Shown one piece after another: positions 9,301-17,554 of a DNA stretch of 64,000 nt. This DNA comes from Flavobacteriaceae bacterium (GTDB lineage: Bacteria > Bacteroidota > Bacteroidia > Flavobacteriales > Flavobacteriaceae), in contig JABISF010000079.1 of NCBI GenBank assembly GCA_018699935.1, positions 62,001 to 126,000 of the forward strand. The letters run 5' to 3'. Under the pieces are notes generated by a model, which had not been told where the DNA came from, searched no databases, and was given only the letters and a program-made list of their open reading frames with translations. Made by a program: the position numbers and the translations under genes. Each line of letters opens with the position of its first letter. The stretch's first letter is position 1.

Positions 9301-9927
9301 GACTATTTTGGTTTTTACAGTCTTTTGGTGCCTTTTGTCGATGGCTACTACAAACTGGGGGAAGTGGCAGCAGCCCAAGAACTTTCCGATGCCATCGGAC
9401 ATAAATACGCCGATCGCTTGAATTATTTTGATTCCTTAGAAAAAGAATTACAATACAATTTGGGAGAAGAAATTGTCACTGAAATCGAACGATATCGCGC
9501 CTTGGTTGAGGCCACTATTGTCAATGAGGACAAACAAAATATGGAGGCTACTTTAGATCAGTTTCTGACCTATAGCGGACGATTTACCTATCTTTATGGA
9601 GACTATGACTATTATACCGTTTTGGCGGATTTTGCCGGAGGGTATTATTTAGCTGGAGCAACAGATAAAGCAAGGGATTTGATGCAAAAAATCACTGCCG
9701 AATTTGATCAGCGTTTGGCGCTGTACGGTCAACTGAAACCGGAGGAGCAGGTCATGTTTATACAGCGGATTAAAAATGAAATTTTGGATTATACGTATGT
9801 CTTGCAAATCGTCCGATCCTATGAAAACAATTCCTTTGGCGATAGTTTGGAATCCAAATACAACGGTGTGCTCAACAATTTCTCCGCGGCGTTAAAAAGT
9901 TCGGATTCAGAGGAGCAGGAAGAATAG
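6364..9927 (+). CDS. DUF2723 family large membrane protein (putative GT-C type glycosyltransferase)
   Basis: This 1187-residue protein starts with a long multi-helix membrane domain (about residues 10-320, then more helices around 540-660). The DUF2723 family signature is in the first 100 residues (YWDCSEYIATSAKLQIGHPPG). After the last helices a soluble part begins with LIFTIGDNDTFALWYAQ near residue 690, and residues from about 950 on look helical and TPR-like. DUF2723 proteins are widespread in Bacteroidota and are thought to be related to the GT-C fold used by protein O-mannosyltransferases and similar lipid-linked sugar transferases. The acidic Asp/Glu pair early in the first loop fits that idea. 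The donor and acceptor are unknown. It is flanked by a tRNA and a convergent thioredoxin-like gene, so context does not help. Confidence 0.85.
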   Translation: MTDAQYRIWNLSIGWMVFAIALFTYGSTVEPTASYWDCSEYIATSAKLQIGHPPGAPFFQMMGAFFALFASAPEKIALMVNYMSVFSSAFTIMFLFWTLTLLFKKLPFFSSPQTVSERIGYFGSAVVGALAFCFSDSFWFNAVEAEVYAMAMFLLALLFWMGLRWEQEMNTPRGDRWLLLMSFIIGLCFGVHFMALLAIPALGMIYYFKNFPKVTLKGFIYANLFSVAILLFIFKLLLPLTLAFFGKAEVFFVNTMGLPFDSGTLIAAIVIIALFYFSLRHTRKKNWVNMNTGVLCVLFVLVGFSSWIMIPIRANANTVINENAPSDARLLLAYYNLEQYPETHLFYGPMFSDIYAGQDATEPYIDDKPKYERDYQTGRYIIVNQWEKARINANGEHNGLLPRLHNAEYAGNYMNFTGPLEFTISSPYRSNEQLQQRVSDFREDIRDGVVSGEEYHEFFKTLSPYLDIKKPTLISNLKFLFSFQMGYMYWRYFMWNFSGRQNDQQGEYTTLDGNWISGIPFIDSLRLGNQAELDEDALQNKARNTYYMLPFLLGCIGIYFLYTQDPKRFWVVLSLFLFTGLALKVYLNERPFEPRERDYALVGSFYVFALWIGMGAMALVHLLKTKIRQQWIPIATVVLCLLAVPVLMGAENWDDHDRSNRYTAQSLARSYLQSIQEDVGALIFTIGDNDTFALWYAQDIEGYRTDVRVINTSLLATDWYIDQMKRKTYSSEPIPSQMTHNLYAYGVRDIVRYEALIDSVRWDIKDFVDWVASDHPRTKYKDLMERSGQDPDRLPKSQQETIFYPTNKLRIPVNKENVLKSGVVKTEDADLIVPYIDIELPETGITKNQIMMLDIIANNDWKRPIYFTGGSYNESEYIWMKNYLQLDGLVYKLVPIKTALGKENPYLMGRIDSDLMYDIVMKWDWGNSERTDIYHDRETRKNSISFRSNMARLAEQLINEEKFDKAKKVIDLALEKMPLDYFGFYSLLVPFVDGYYKLGEVAAAQELSDAIGHKYADRLNYFDSLEKELQYNLGEEIVTEIERYRALVEATIVNEDKQNMEATLDQFLTYSGRFTYLYGDYDYYTVLADFAGGYYLAGATDKARDLMQKITAEFDQRLALYGQLKPEEQVMFIQRIKNEILDYTYVLQIVRSYENNSFGDSLESKYNGVLNNFSAALKSSDSEEQEE

Positions 9928-9933
9928 TATGTT

Positions 9934-10239
9934 CTAAGAAGGGATGTGTTCTTGAATAAGCCCAATCAGCGTATTGGCATCTTGTTCTCCGCTTTGCCGC
10001 CAGACCATTTCACTGTATTTGTAAATCATCAAAGTGGGAAGTACTTTAACCCGAAGTGCTTCGGACAGTTCCGCATTCTTGTCGACGTCTATTTTAATAA
10101 CTTTGCCTTTGTCGCCAAGAGCAGCGGCAACATCTTTTAAAACCGGACTCATCCCCGAGGAAATGGGGTCATCTTGGCTATAAAAAGCAAGTAGCAGCGG
10201 TATTTTTTCGTCTAATAATTCTCCAAATTTCGACATCAA
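9934..10239 (-). CDS. Thioredoxin-fold protein lacking the CxxC motif
   Basis: The 101-residue sequence aligns along its length with thioredoxin: KVIKIDVDKN in the central strand, the cis-proline motif VLPTLMIY, and the C-terminal helix. At the active-site position, where thioredoxins have WCGPCK, it reads DDPISS (Asp24 and Ser27 replace the two cysteines). The protein contains no cysteine at all, so it cannot be a disulfide reductase. A chaperone-like or structural role is possible but not shown. It is the last gene of a likely operon with a metallophosphoesterase and dgt (36- and 58-base gaps). Only six bases separate it from the convergent DUF2723 gene. Confidence 0.82.
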   Translation of the reverse strand: MMSKFGELLDEKIPLLLAFYSQDDPISSGMSPVLKDVAAALGDKGKVIKIDVDKNAELSEALRVKVLPTLMIYKYSEMVWRQSGEQDANTLIGLIQEHIPS

Positions 10240-10297
10240 AATTTCAATTTACTTGGATTTTCATAACAAATGTAAAAGAATTTGGAATAAAACATCT

Positions 10298-11527
10298 TTA
10301 AACCGTGGCTTTTGTTCGTTTCAGGGTGATTACGGTAATTTCGGGCCACATCCCAACCCTGCCCGGATAGGCCAAAAATCCAAAGCCTCTGTTGACATTC
10401 AAGCGCTGTTGTTCCGTGCCATAAATTCCAGCCCATTGTTTATAACGCCATTGCACCGGACTCCACTTGAACCAGCCCGGAATCTCAATTCCAAATTGCA
10501 TTCCATGCGTATGTCCGCTCAAGGTGAGCTGTACTGGCGCAGGATGTGGCAATACTTCGGCTTCCCAATGTGAAGGATCGTGAGAAAGTAAAATTTTAAA
10601 GTCTTCAGGGGCAACGCCGGAAAGTGCTTGATTGAGGTCGCCCGCTTTTTTAAAGCCGCCTTTGCCCCAATTTTCCACGCCCACTACGGCAATTTTCTGA
10701 CCGTCTTTTTCAATCCATCGCGCTTCATTGCGAAGTAAATCCCATCCCATTTTTTTTTGGGTTGCATACAGTCGTTCCATATTTTCACCCTTGGCAGCAT
10801 CGTTTTCCCAATCGGCATAATCGCCATAGTCGTGATTTCCCAAAACAGAATATACACCATGAGTAGCCTTTAATTGAGAAAAAGTAGTTACCCAAGGCAG
10901 CACCTCATCACATTTGTTGTTGACCAAATCCCCGGTAAAAAAGATCACATCCGATTTTTGTTCGTTGATCAAGTCTACGCCATATTGTACTTTTTCTGCA
11001 TTGTCAAAACTCCCACTGTGAATATCCGAAATTTGAGTCATGGTGAACCCGTCAAAAGCCTCGGGTAAGTCGTCGTATTCAAGGGCATAGTGCAACACCT
11101 TGTAGTTATAACGCCCCCGATACATCCCATACAACAAAGAAACCAAAGGCACAGCTGCCAAGCCCAATGCAATTTGAGAAAGCAACTTTCTTCGACCGGG
11201 AAGATATCCCAGATCACTTTGGGTTTTGGTGAAAAAATTATAAATAGTTATTGGAATACGAACGATGTCTTCAAACAATAAAAATAAAATCAATACCAAC
11301 TGAAAGACAAATAAGCTGATAAAAAAACCGATTCCATACATCATGCCCACTTGCATGCCCGTTGTTCTGTCAAAAGTGAGTGATTGATAAAGCATATTTC
11401 CAAAAATCACCAGTACAAGGAAGCCATACACCATCCAAATGGATTTTTGCTGAGTGAGTGTACGAACGGCTTGAAAGGCATAGCCCTCAAACAATACAAA
11501 AAAGAGGATGGTCAGTATCCAACGCAT
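10298..11527 (-). CDS. Membrane-anchored metallophosphoesterase
   Basis: The 409-residue protein has four membrane helices in the first 150 residues followed by a calcineurin-like phosphoesterase domain. The metal-binding motifs appear in order: SDIHSG, GDLVNN, GNHDYGD, LLSHDP and GHTHGMQFG, so a two-metal site is intact. This architecture matches the YkuE/YaeI-like group of membrane phosphoesterases, some of which hydrolyse lipid-linked pyrophosphates such as UDP-diacylglucosamine. Here the substrate is unknown. It lies 36 bases downstream of dgt on the same strand and is probably co-transcribed with it. Confidence 0.88.
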   Translation of the reverse strand: MRWILTILFFVLFEGYAFQAVRTLTQQKSIWMVYGFLVLVIFGNMLYQSLTFDRTTGMQVGMMYGIGFFISLFVFQLVLILFLLFEDIVRIPITIYNFFTKTQSDLGYLPGRRKLLSQIALGLAAVPLVSLLYGMYRGRYNYKVLHYALEYDDLPEAFDGFTMTQISDIHSGSFDNAEKVQYGVDLINEQKSDVIFFTGDLVNNKCDEVLPWVTTFSQLKATHGVYSVLGNHDYGDYADWENDAAKGENMERLYATQKKMGWDLLRNEARWIEKDGQKIAVVGVENWGKGGFKKAGDLNQALSGVAPEDFKILLSHDPSHWEAEVLPHPAPVQLTLSGHTHGMQFGIEIPGWFKWSPVQWRYKQWAGIYGTEQQRLNVNRGFGFLAYPGRVGMWPEITVITLKRTKATV

Positions 11528-11563
11528 AGCAATTTTTGGGCAAAGATAGTAACTTCTTTAGGA

Positions 11564-12883
11564 CTATTGCCCGATATCCTGTGCCATTCGGAGGGCTTTG
11601 CCATCGGAGAGGCTGGCCACAAAACAAGACGCGTTTAATAAGGTGGTATAGATGCTGTCCCCTTCAATTTTTACGCCCTCGGGCAAAAGTGAAAGTAAAA
11701 GTTGGTCATGGGAATTGGCCTCTTTTTTATACTGTCGAATCCCGGCAAAGACATAGTTGCGCATCAAGGTGGAAATTGCGCGATAGCCTACGACTTCTTT
11801 TTGAATGACTTCTTTGGATTGATAGATGTTTTTGATGCTCAACTTGATAATGTCTTCAATTTGCACTTTGTACTTGCTCTTGTCGAGTAAAGCCCAAGAA
11901 AAAGTACCCTTTAAAATTGCCGTTTCATTTTCTAAGAAAATACGAACCGCATCTTGGATCAAACTGTTGATGGCCAGTGCCCTCAAATAGCTCAAGCGCT
12001 GGGATTTGTATTGGAGTTGGCCGTATTTTTTAGTGTCGATATGATCTTTCACCAAATTGATGAGGTATTCTAGGGCGTAATCTTCGGAGATCCAACCCAG
12101 GTTTATTCCATCTTCAAAATCGATGATGGTATAGCAAATATCGTCTGCAGCTTCTACCAAAAAGGTCAACGGATGCCGGTAATAGCCCTTTGCATGGGTG
12201 AGCGACAATTCCTCCATCAAGGGTTCTATAAAAGGGGCTTGCGCTTGAAAATAACCGTATTTTTTATCTGCTACATGGCGGGTAGGTTTGAGGGGAAGAC
12301 TTTGTTTGGGATATTTTATAAAAGCACCCAGCGTGGCATAACTCAGTCGAAGTCCTCCGGGTGTTCCCGGTTGGGCGTCGGTGAGAATTTTAAAGCCATT
12401 GGCATTGCCTTCAAAATCACATAAATCTTGATACTCCTTATCGCTAAGCTCACTTTTAAACGCCTGCCCTTCTTCCGCTTTAAAAAAATGACCTATGGCC
12501 TTCTCGCCACTGTGTCCAAAAGGAGGGTTGCCGATGTCGTGTGCCAAGGCTGCCGCCGCAGTTATGGCTCCAAAATCATTGGCTTGATAGCCCAAAATAG
12601 TGTTTAAATGGGGATATTTTTCCAACAAATGCTTCCCGGCAATTCGGCCCAAACTACGTCCCACTACGGACACTTCCAAACTGTGCGTCAAACGGGTGTG
12701 TACAAAATCTGTTTTGGAAAAAGGAATGACCTGGGTTTTGTCTTGCAAACTTCGAAAAGCATTTGAAAAAACAATTCGATCGTAGTCCACCTCGAAGCCC
12801 AGGCGGAGGTCATTTTGCTCTGTTCGTAGCCGTTTGTTGGTGTCGCCGTGTCGGCGCAGTGATAATAATGATTCCCATTCCAT
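11564..12883 (-). CDS. dgt: dGTPase (deoxyguanosinetriphosphate triphosphohydrolase)
   Basis: This 439-residue HD-domain protein has the Dgt signatures: RLTHSLEV (His67), AHDIGNPPFGHSGE (His115-Asp116) and a later catalytic Asp in AADDICYTIID. Dgt enzymes hydrolyse dGTP to deoxyguanosine and triphosphate and help set nucleotide pools. The length and the N-terminus (MEWESLLSLRR) are normal for the family, so the start at 12883 is accepted. It heads a minus-strand operon with a metallophosphoesterase and a thioredoxin-fold gene, and is divergent from the beta-helix lipoprotein gene. Confidence 0.9.
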   Translation of the reverse strand: MEWESLLSLRRHGDTNKRLRTEQNDLRLGFEVDYDRIVFSNAFRSLQDKTQVIPFSKTDFVHTRLTHSLEVSVVGRSLGRIAGKHLLEKYPHLNTILGYQANDFGAITAAAALAHDIGNPPFGHSGEKAIGHFFKAEEGQAFKSELSDKEYQDLCDFEGNANGFKILTDAQPGTPGGLRLSYATLGAFIKYPKQSLPLKPTRHVADKKYGYFQAQAPFIEPLMEELSLTHAKGYYRHPLTFLVEAADDICYTIIDFEDGINLGWISEDYALEYLINLVKDHIDTKKYGQLQYKSQRLSYLRALAINSLIQDAVRIFLENETAILKGTFSWALLDKSKYKVQIEDIIKLSIKNIYQSKEVIQKEVVGYRAISTLMRNYVFAGIRQYKKEANSHDQLLLSLLPEGVKIEGDSIYTTLLNASCFVASLSDGKALRMAQDIGQ

Positions 12884-12913
12884 TTCACAAAACTAACATT
12901 CTTCCTTCTTATG

Positions 12914-12999
12914 TTAACTAAACTTTATGGAAAATTCAAAGTGCTAATGATTCCTTAAAAATAGAGCTGCTACAATTAACTTTTAGCTAAACTTTATGG
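12914..12999 (+). repeat. Two-copy 17-bp direct repeat upstream of the beta-helix lipoprotein
   Basis: The sequence ttaactaaactttatgg at 12914-12930 recurs as ttagctaaactttatgg at 12983-12999, 16 of 17 identical and 69 bases apart. Both copies lie in the 158-base gap between dgt and the lipoprotein gene. The second copy lies just upstream of a near-consensus -7 box (GATATTTG, 13013-13020), a position suited to a regulator binding site. The regulator is unknown. Confidence 0.55.
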
Positions 13000-13041
13000 C
13001 TTTTGAGCAAACGATATTTGTCAAAAATAAAAAAACTAAAA

Positions 13042-14322
13042 ATGAAAAACTTGAAAACACTATTTTTATTTGCTTGCGTATCCATGCTCACTTTTTCTTG
13101 CACCAATCAAGAATCATTGATTGAATATGTCCCTGTAGTGGAAACAATCACAAAAATCGTAACGGTTGAAGCTGAAACAGCGACACCCGAAACCCAAACC
13201 GTGGGTTCAGGGGGAATTACATTTATTGATGATGCACAAACTTGGACGAACGACCGAATTTGGATCATGGACGGAAAAGTTGTAGTACGAGCAGGAGGGG
13301 TTTTAAACATCGAAGCGGGAACCATAATCAAAGCCGAAAATGGATCAGGTGTGGACGCAACGGTCTTGGTCATTGGAAAAGGGGGCCAAATCAACGCTAT
13401 CGGAACAGCGGATGCACCGATTATTTTTACCGATATCGATGATGAAATTAGCTATGCAGATAAGGGCCTAAGTCCCAATCGTGTTCCCAGCGATATGGGT
13501 AAATGGGGTTCCATCGTAGTGTTGGGAAATGCTGCGGTGGGAACGGATGCTGGAACTGCAGACATCGAAGGGATCGCTACGGGTTATGACTGGACAACCT
13601 ATGGCGGTAGTGATGATGCCGATAATTCAGGAAGCCTCAGTTATGTTTCCATTCGTCATTCTGGACAAGAAATCGGAGGAGGAGATGAACTTCAAGGGCT
13701 AACCTTGGGGGGCGTAGGTAGCGGAACTTTGATCGAAAATATTGAAATTGTTGGAAGTAATGACGACGGGATTGAAATCTTTGGCGGAAGTGTAAACGTA
13801 AACAATCTATTTATCTATTACAATGGGGACGACGGAATTGATTTGGATCAAGCCTACAAAGGGACCATCCAAAATGCTGTAGTGGTGATGCACAGCAGTA
13901 CTGATAATGTTTTTGAATTTGACGGAACCGAGGATTCAACAGGAACCAATGACGGTGCTTTTACAGTGAAAGATGTCACTGCATATGGACATCCATCGGC
14001 TGAAAAATCGGATACCTTCGGTCATTGGAAAAGTGATGCCACTTGTTTTACTTCCAATGTGGTCTATCTCGATTTTGTTGGGGGTACCTTTATCGAAGGG
14101 ATTGATATGGATACCTATGCCGGGGTGGGCACTGCTGCAGTGGAAGGAAGCCTATTGTTTTCTGAACTCTATTTTGTGAGCTCCGATGCTATAGAAACTA
14201 TTTTTTCTGCCACTTCGGTAACAGACTTTGATACTTTTGCCAAGGTTGTTGACCAACAAGCTGACGGCACGGGAGCAGATGAAACCGTGTTTACTTGGAC
14301 CCTTCATGCCCGAGGAGAATAA
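13042..14322 (+). CDS. Surface lipoprotein with parallel beta-helix repeats
   Basis: The protein has 426 residues. The ATG at 13042 gives a lipoprotein signal (MKNLKTLFLF..MLTFSC), so the frame open upstream to 13003 is not used. After a short linker rich in V, T and E, the body is made of repeated short beta-strand units such as GGVLNIEAGTIIKA, GTLIENIEIVGSNDDG and GDDGIDLDQAYKGT, typical of a right-handed beta-helix. I see no known catalytic motif. It precedes a TonB-dependent receptor by 90 bases on the same strand, with a hairpin between them. Such pairing suggests a surface-exposed accessory that binds a ligand for the receptor, but this is inference. The ligand is unknown. Confidence 0.75.
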   Translation: MKNLKTLFLFACVSMLTFSCTNQESLIEYVPVVETITKIVTVEAETATPETQTVGSGGITFIDDAQTWTNDRIWIMDGKVVVRAGGVLNIEAGTIIKAENGSGVDATVLVIGKGGQINAIGTADAPIIFTDIDDEISYADKGLSPNRVPSDMGKWGSIVVLGNAAVGTDAGTADIEGIATGYDWTTYGGSDDADNSGSLSYVSIRHSGQEIGGGDELQGLTLGGVGSGTLIENIEIVGSNDDGIEIFGGSVNVNNLFIYYNGDDGIDLDQAYKGTIQNAVVVMHSSTDNVFEFDGTEDSTGTNDGAFTVKDVTAYGHPSAEKSDTFGHWKSDATCFTSNVVYLDFVGGTFIEGIDMDTYAGVGTAAVEGSLLFSELYFVSSDAIETIFSATSVTDFDTFAKVVDQQADGTGADETVFTWTLHARGE

Positions 14323-14359
14323 AACAAACCATCCATAAACTTTAGTTACCCACTACGGT

Positions 14360-14383
14360 GACCCTCCGAGATTTCGGGGGGTC
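14360..14383 (+). terminator. Hairpin between lipoprotein and TonB receptor genes (terminator or attenuator)
   Basis: A 10-bp stem (14360-14369 with 14374-14383, one G-T pair) and a 4-base loop follow the lipoprotein stop by 37 bases. The T-rich stretch comes late (14391-14400), so it may be a partial terminator that lowers receptor expression relative to the lipoprotein. Confidence 0.5.
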
Positions 14384-14412
14384 ATTGTAGTTTATACTTT
14401 TTAAAAAAAACA

Positions 14413-17205
14413 ATGAAAAAACTTCTGAATTTAATTTGCTTTTTAAGTCTTTCTACAGGAATTGCCCAAGCCGTCATCTCTGGTAAAATCATGGATGGTG
14501 AATTTAATGACCCCTTGCCTTTTGCCAATATTTTGGTGGTAAATGCCGGTCTATCCCCTCAGGGAACCAGCACTGATTTTGACGGAAATTACTCCTTGGA
14601 ATTGGCTCCCGGAAACTATGATGTAGAAATCTCCTTTGTGGGATACGATACCCAAATCATTACCGCCGTAACGGCTGTGGAGGGGGAAGAAGTGGTGCTC
14701 AACACCACACTGCTTCCTTCTTCCAATGCCCTGGAGGAAGTCATCGTAACGACGACTGTGCGACAAAATTCTGAAGCTGCGGTATTAAGCATTCAAAAAC
14801 GTTCGGTGAATTTGATCGATGGGCTGTCCTCACAGTCCATAAAAAAATCAGGCGATAGTAATTTGGCCACTGCCATAAAGCGGGTGCCTGGAGTCTCCAT
14901 TCAAGGTGGAAAGTTTGTTTATGTTCGCGGCTTGGGCGACCGTTATTCCAAGACCTTGTTGAACGGTTTGGAGGTTCCCGGTCTTGACCCGGACAAGAAC
15001 ACCCTACAGCTGGATATTTTTCCTACCAATTTACTGGAAAATATCATCGTGAGTAAGTCCGCCAGTGCTGATTTGAATGCCGATTTTACGGGCGGAATTG
15101 TAGATGTAGTCCTTAAAGACTTTTCTGTTTTACCAGAATACAGTCTGACAGTAAGAGGGGGAGTGAATCCGAACATGAATTTTAAAGAAATCGTTCGCGT
15201 ACCTCAAGAAAGTCTAAACGCATTCGGTTTTGACAACGGCTATACGCGTCTTCCCATTGTGGCAAATCAGGAAATCCCTGTGCCGGAAACTTTCTTGGAT
15301 CCCGCTTTGGCCAATGTGGTGGGTAAAATCACAAATGCTTTTACCAAACAAATGGAAGTTTCTAGAGCCCAAAGCAGCATGGATTATAGTTTTGGAGTTT
15401 CTACCAGCAATCAAATAAAAATTGGAGCAACCAAAAGCATTGGATTTATAGCAGCCATTGGTTACAAATACGATGTGGACTATTACGAAAACTATCGCAC
15501 AGGTACCATTGTTAAATTCGCCTCTGGTTTGCAGGAAAACACCGCACAAAATGGAGAATTGGGAACGATTAACGCCATTGCCAGTGGTTTGTTTGGACTG
15601 TCTTACAAAACCTTGTCCAGCAAATACAAATTAAATTTGTTGACCATAAAAAACGGAGAGTCTAATGCGATCTCTGCCATCTATGAAGATTTTATCGAAA
15701 ATCCCTATCTCGGTGAAGCCTCCATTATGACCCACACCGACCGAACTATTATTTCGGTTCCATTGAGCGGGAAACACAGTTTCAATGCGAATAAATTTAC
15801 CATTGACTGGAAAATTGCACCCTCTTTTGCTCGGGTATACGATAAGGATTTCAAAAAAACCGTGTTTGAAAGAAGTGGAGACGTCTTGCTTTTTAATGCA
15901 GCCACCACCCAACTGCCCTCCCGTTTGTGGCGTACTTTAGAAGAAGACGCCCTTTCTGGAAATACCTTGTTTACCTATACGTTTGACTTCAACGGTTTTC
16001 AAAGCAAAGTAAAAACCGGATTTAGCTTCACTTCCAAAGACCGCTCGTTTCAAACCTCCAACTATGACATTGAATTCCGCGGACGTTCGTCCTCCCTCAA
16101 CGGAGATGCCAATGCCATTTTAGCAGATGCAAATATTTGGACTTTGGCCAACAACCGAGGTTCCTATATTCAGGGAAGCTATCAGCGGACCAACCAATAC
16201 AATTCAAAAAGTGAAACGGTTGCTGGATTTATTTCTGCCGAGTGGAAACTCTCTGAAAAATGGAAAAGTATTTTGGGAGTTCGCTATGAAGGATTTCAAT
16301 TGTTTTACAGTGGAGAAAATATAGAACGTACCGTTTTTAACAATGCGCAGTTTATCAATGTCAATGATTTATATCCTTCGTTGAACGTTATCAATTCGGT
16401 GAATGAAAATTCCAATATCCGTTTCTCCTTTTCCAAAACAACTGCACGACCCAGTTTTAAAGAAAGTTCTGCGGCGCAACTTTTTGATCCCATTACCGAA
16501 CGCTACTTCCTCGGCAATCCGGAATTACAACCCACTTACATCAACAACTTTGATCTTCGCTACGAACGTTTCGGAACAGGCAACGAAATCTATGCGGTGA
16601 GTGCTTTTTATAAAACCTTTAAGGATCCGATAGAAATTGTAGCCTACAGCGTCAATTCGCCTTTTGTTTTGATCGGTAGAAATAATGAAAATGCTAAAGT
16701 ATACGGAGCAGAATTTGAAGTTCGAAAAGACCTATTGACCAGCGAAAACCAACGTCTCTCTTTTAATTTGAATGCTTCTTTAATTTATTCGAGTCAAAAA
16801 ATGAATGCCACGGAGTTCCAATCCCGAAGTGATGCCGAACCCGATCGTCAAATTGACCCCTATCGGCAACTCCAAGGACAATCTCCTTATTTGATCAATG
16901 CAGGGATCCTTTACACTCATGAAAAATACGAAGCAGGGCTGTTTTACAACGTCCAGGGAAGTACTCTGGAAGTGGTGGGCGTAGGTAATATACCTGATGT
17001 TTATACCGCTCCTTTCCATAATTTAAATGCCAATTTTTCCAAGAAATTTGGTGCTAACGACAACCAAAGCCTCTCCTTAAAAATGGATAATTTATTGGAT
17101 GATGACCGTGAAAGCCGCTATGAATATTTTGGAGATCAATCCAATGTTTTTTCCTTTTACCGACCCCGACGAAGCTTTTCTTTGGGATACACCCTTAAAT
17201 TTTAA
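14413..17205 (+). CDS. TonB-dependent outer-membrane receptor with N-terminal carboxypeptidase-regulatory-like domain
   Basis: This 930-residue protein has a signal peptide (MKKLLNLICFLSLSTGIAQA). A CarboxypepD_reg-like domain follows at about residues 22-112 (GTSTDFDGNYSLELAPGNYDV). The plug domain carries AIKRVPGVSIQGG, YVRGLGDRYSKTLLNG and FTGGIVDVVLKDF. The C-terminal barrel ends in the aromatic residue of SLGYTLKF. It should import a ligand across the outer membrane using TonB energy. The RGLGDRYS-type plug defines a subgroup distinct from the SusC pairs; there is no SusD here. The neighbours are the beta-helix lipoprotein upstream and phosphate transport genes downstream, so a phosphorus-containing ligand is possible but unproven. 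Confidence 0.9.
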   Translation: MKKLLNLICFLSLSTGIAQAVISGKIMDGEFNDPLPFANILVVNAGLSPQGTSTDFDGNYSLELAPGNYDVEISFVGYDTQIITAVTAVEGEEVVLNTTLLPSSNALEEVIVTTTVRQNSEAAVLSIQKRSVNLIDGLSSQSIKKSGDSNLATAIKRVPGVSIQGGKFVYVRGLGDRYSKTLLNGLEVPGLDPDKNTLQLDIFPTNLLENIIVSKSASADLNADFTGGIVDVVLKDFSVLPEYSLTVRGGVNPNMNFKEIVRVPQESLNAFGFDNGYTRLPIVANQEIPVPETFLDPALANVVGKITNAFTKQMEVSRAQSSMDYSFGVSTSNQIKIGATKSIGFIAAIGYKYDVDYYENYRTGTIVKFASGLQENTAQNGELGTINAIASGLFGLSYKTLSSKYKLNLLTIKNGESNAISAIYEDFIENPYLGEASIMTHTDRTIISVPLSGKHSFNANKFTIDWKIAPSFARVYDKDFKKTVFERSGDVLLFNAATTQLPSRLWRTLEEDALSGNTLFTYTFDFNGFQSKVKTGFSFTSKDRSFQTSNYDIEFRGRSSSLNGDANAILADANIWTLANNRGSYIQGSYQRTNQYNSKSETVAGFISAEWKLSEKWKSILGVRYEGFQLFYSGENIERTVFNNAQFINVNDLYPSLNVINSVNENSNIRFSFSKTTARPSFKESSAAQLFDPITERYFLGNPELQPTYINNFDLRYERFGTGNEIYAVSAFYKTFKDPIEIVAYSVNSPFVLIGRNNENAKVYGAEFEVRKDLLTSENQRLSFNLNASLIYSSQKMNATEFQSRSDAEPDRQIDPYRQLQGQSPYLINAGILYTHEKYEAGLFYNVQGSTLEVVGVGNIPDVYTAPFHNLNANFSKKFGANDNQSLSLKMDNLLDDDRESRYEYFGDQSNVFSFYRPRRSFSLGYTLKF

Positions 17206-17503
17206 AACAACAAATCCCCACTAGCGATCGCTTTTGGTAACATCCTAATGTTCCCCCTTTACCTACTTATTAAAGGTATCTCTACCCTGCTTAAAAGTGC
17301 GGAGCAGCGCAAAGTATTTCCATTATTATCCACATAGATTCCATCATTTCCAAAAGTTGAAGGAGGGTTGGTCGCGCTGCTGAACTGACTATACCTGCAC
17401 CTCTTTAGTCGATTAAAGTAATCCGCTTGCTGATGGTGCGCTGGGGTATTGTCAGGAAGAAAAAACTTAATTAAAAGGGGTTTTACCTCTGGATATCAAG
17501 CAC
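17206..17503. other. Intergenic stretch without a recognisable gene
   Basis: About 300 bases separate the receptor stop from the terminator of the phosphate transporter. On the minus strand a frame stays open for roughly 65 codons (about 17470 to 17270) and contains FGNDGIYVDNNGNTL, which looks protein-like but has no start codon and no recognised family. It may be the remains of a gene. I see no promoter or repeat here apart from a GCGATCGC palindrome near 17225. Confidence 0.4.
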
Positions 17504-17533
17504 AAAAAAAGGGTTCTCATGGAACCCCTTTTT
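17504..17533 (-). terminator. Rho-independent terminator of the porin-phosphate transporter operon
   Basis: A 6-bp core stem (17511-17516 with 17522-17527) and 5-base loop are followed on the minus strand by seven T residues. It lies 22 bases beyond the transporter stop. It also has a T run on the plus strand, so it could act in both directions. Confidence 0.82.
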
Positions 17534-17554
17534 AAAACAAAACGATTGATTGAT

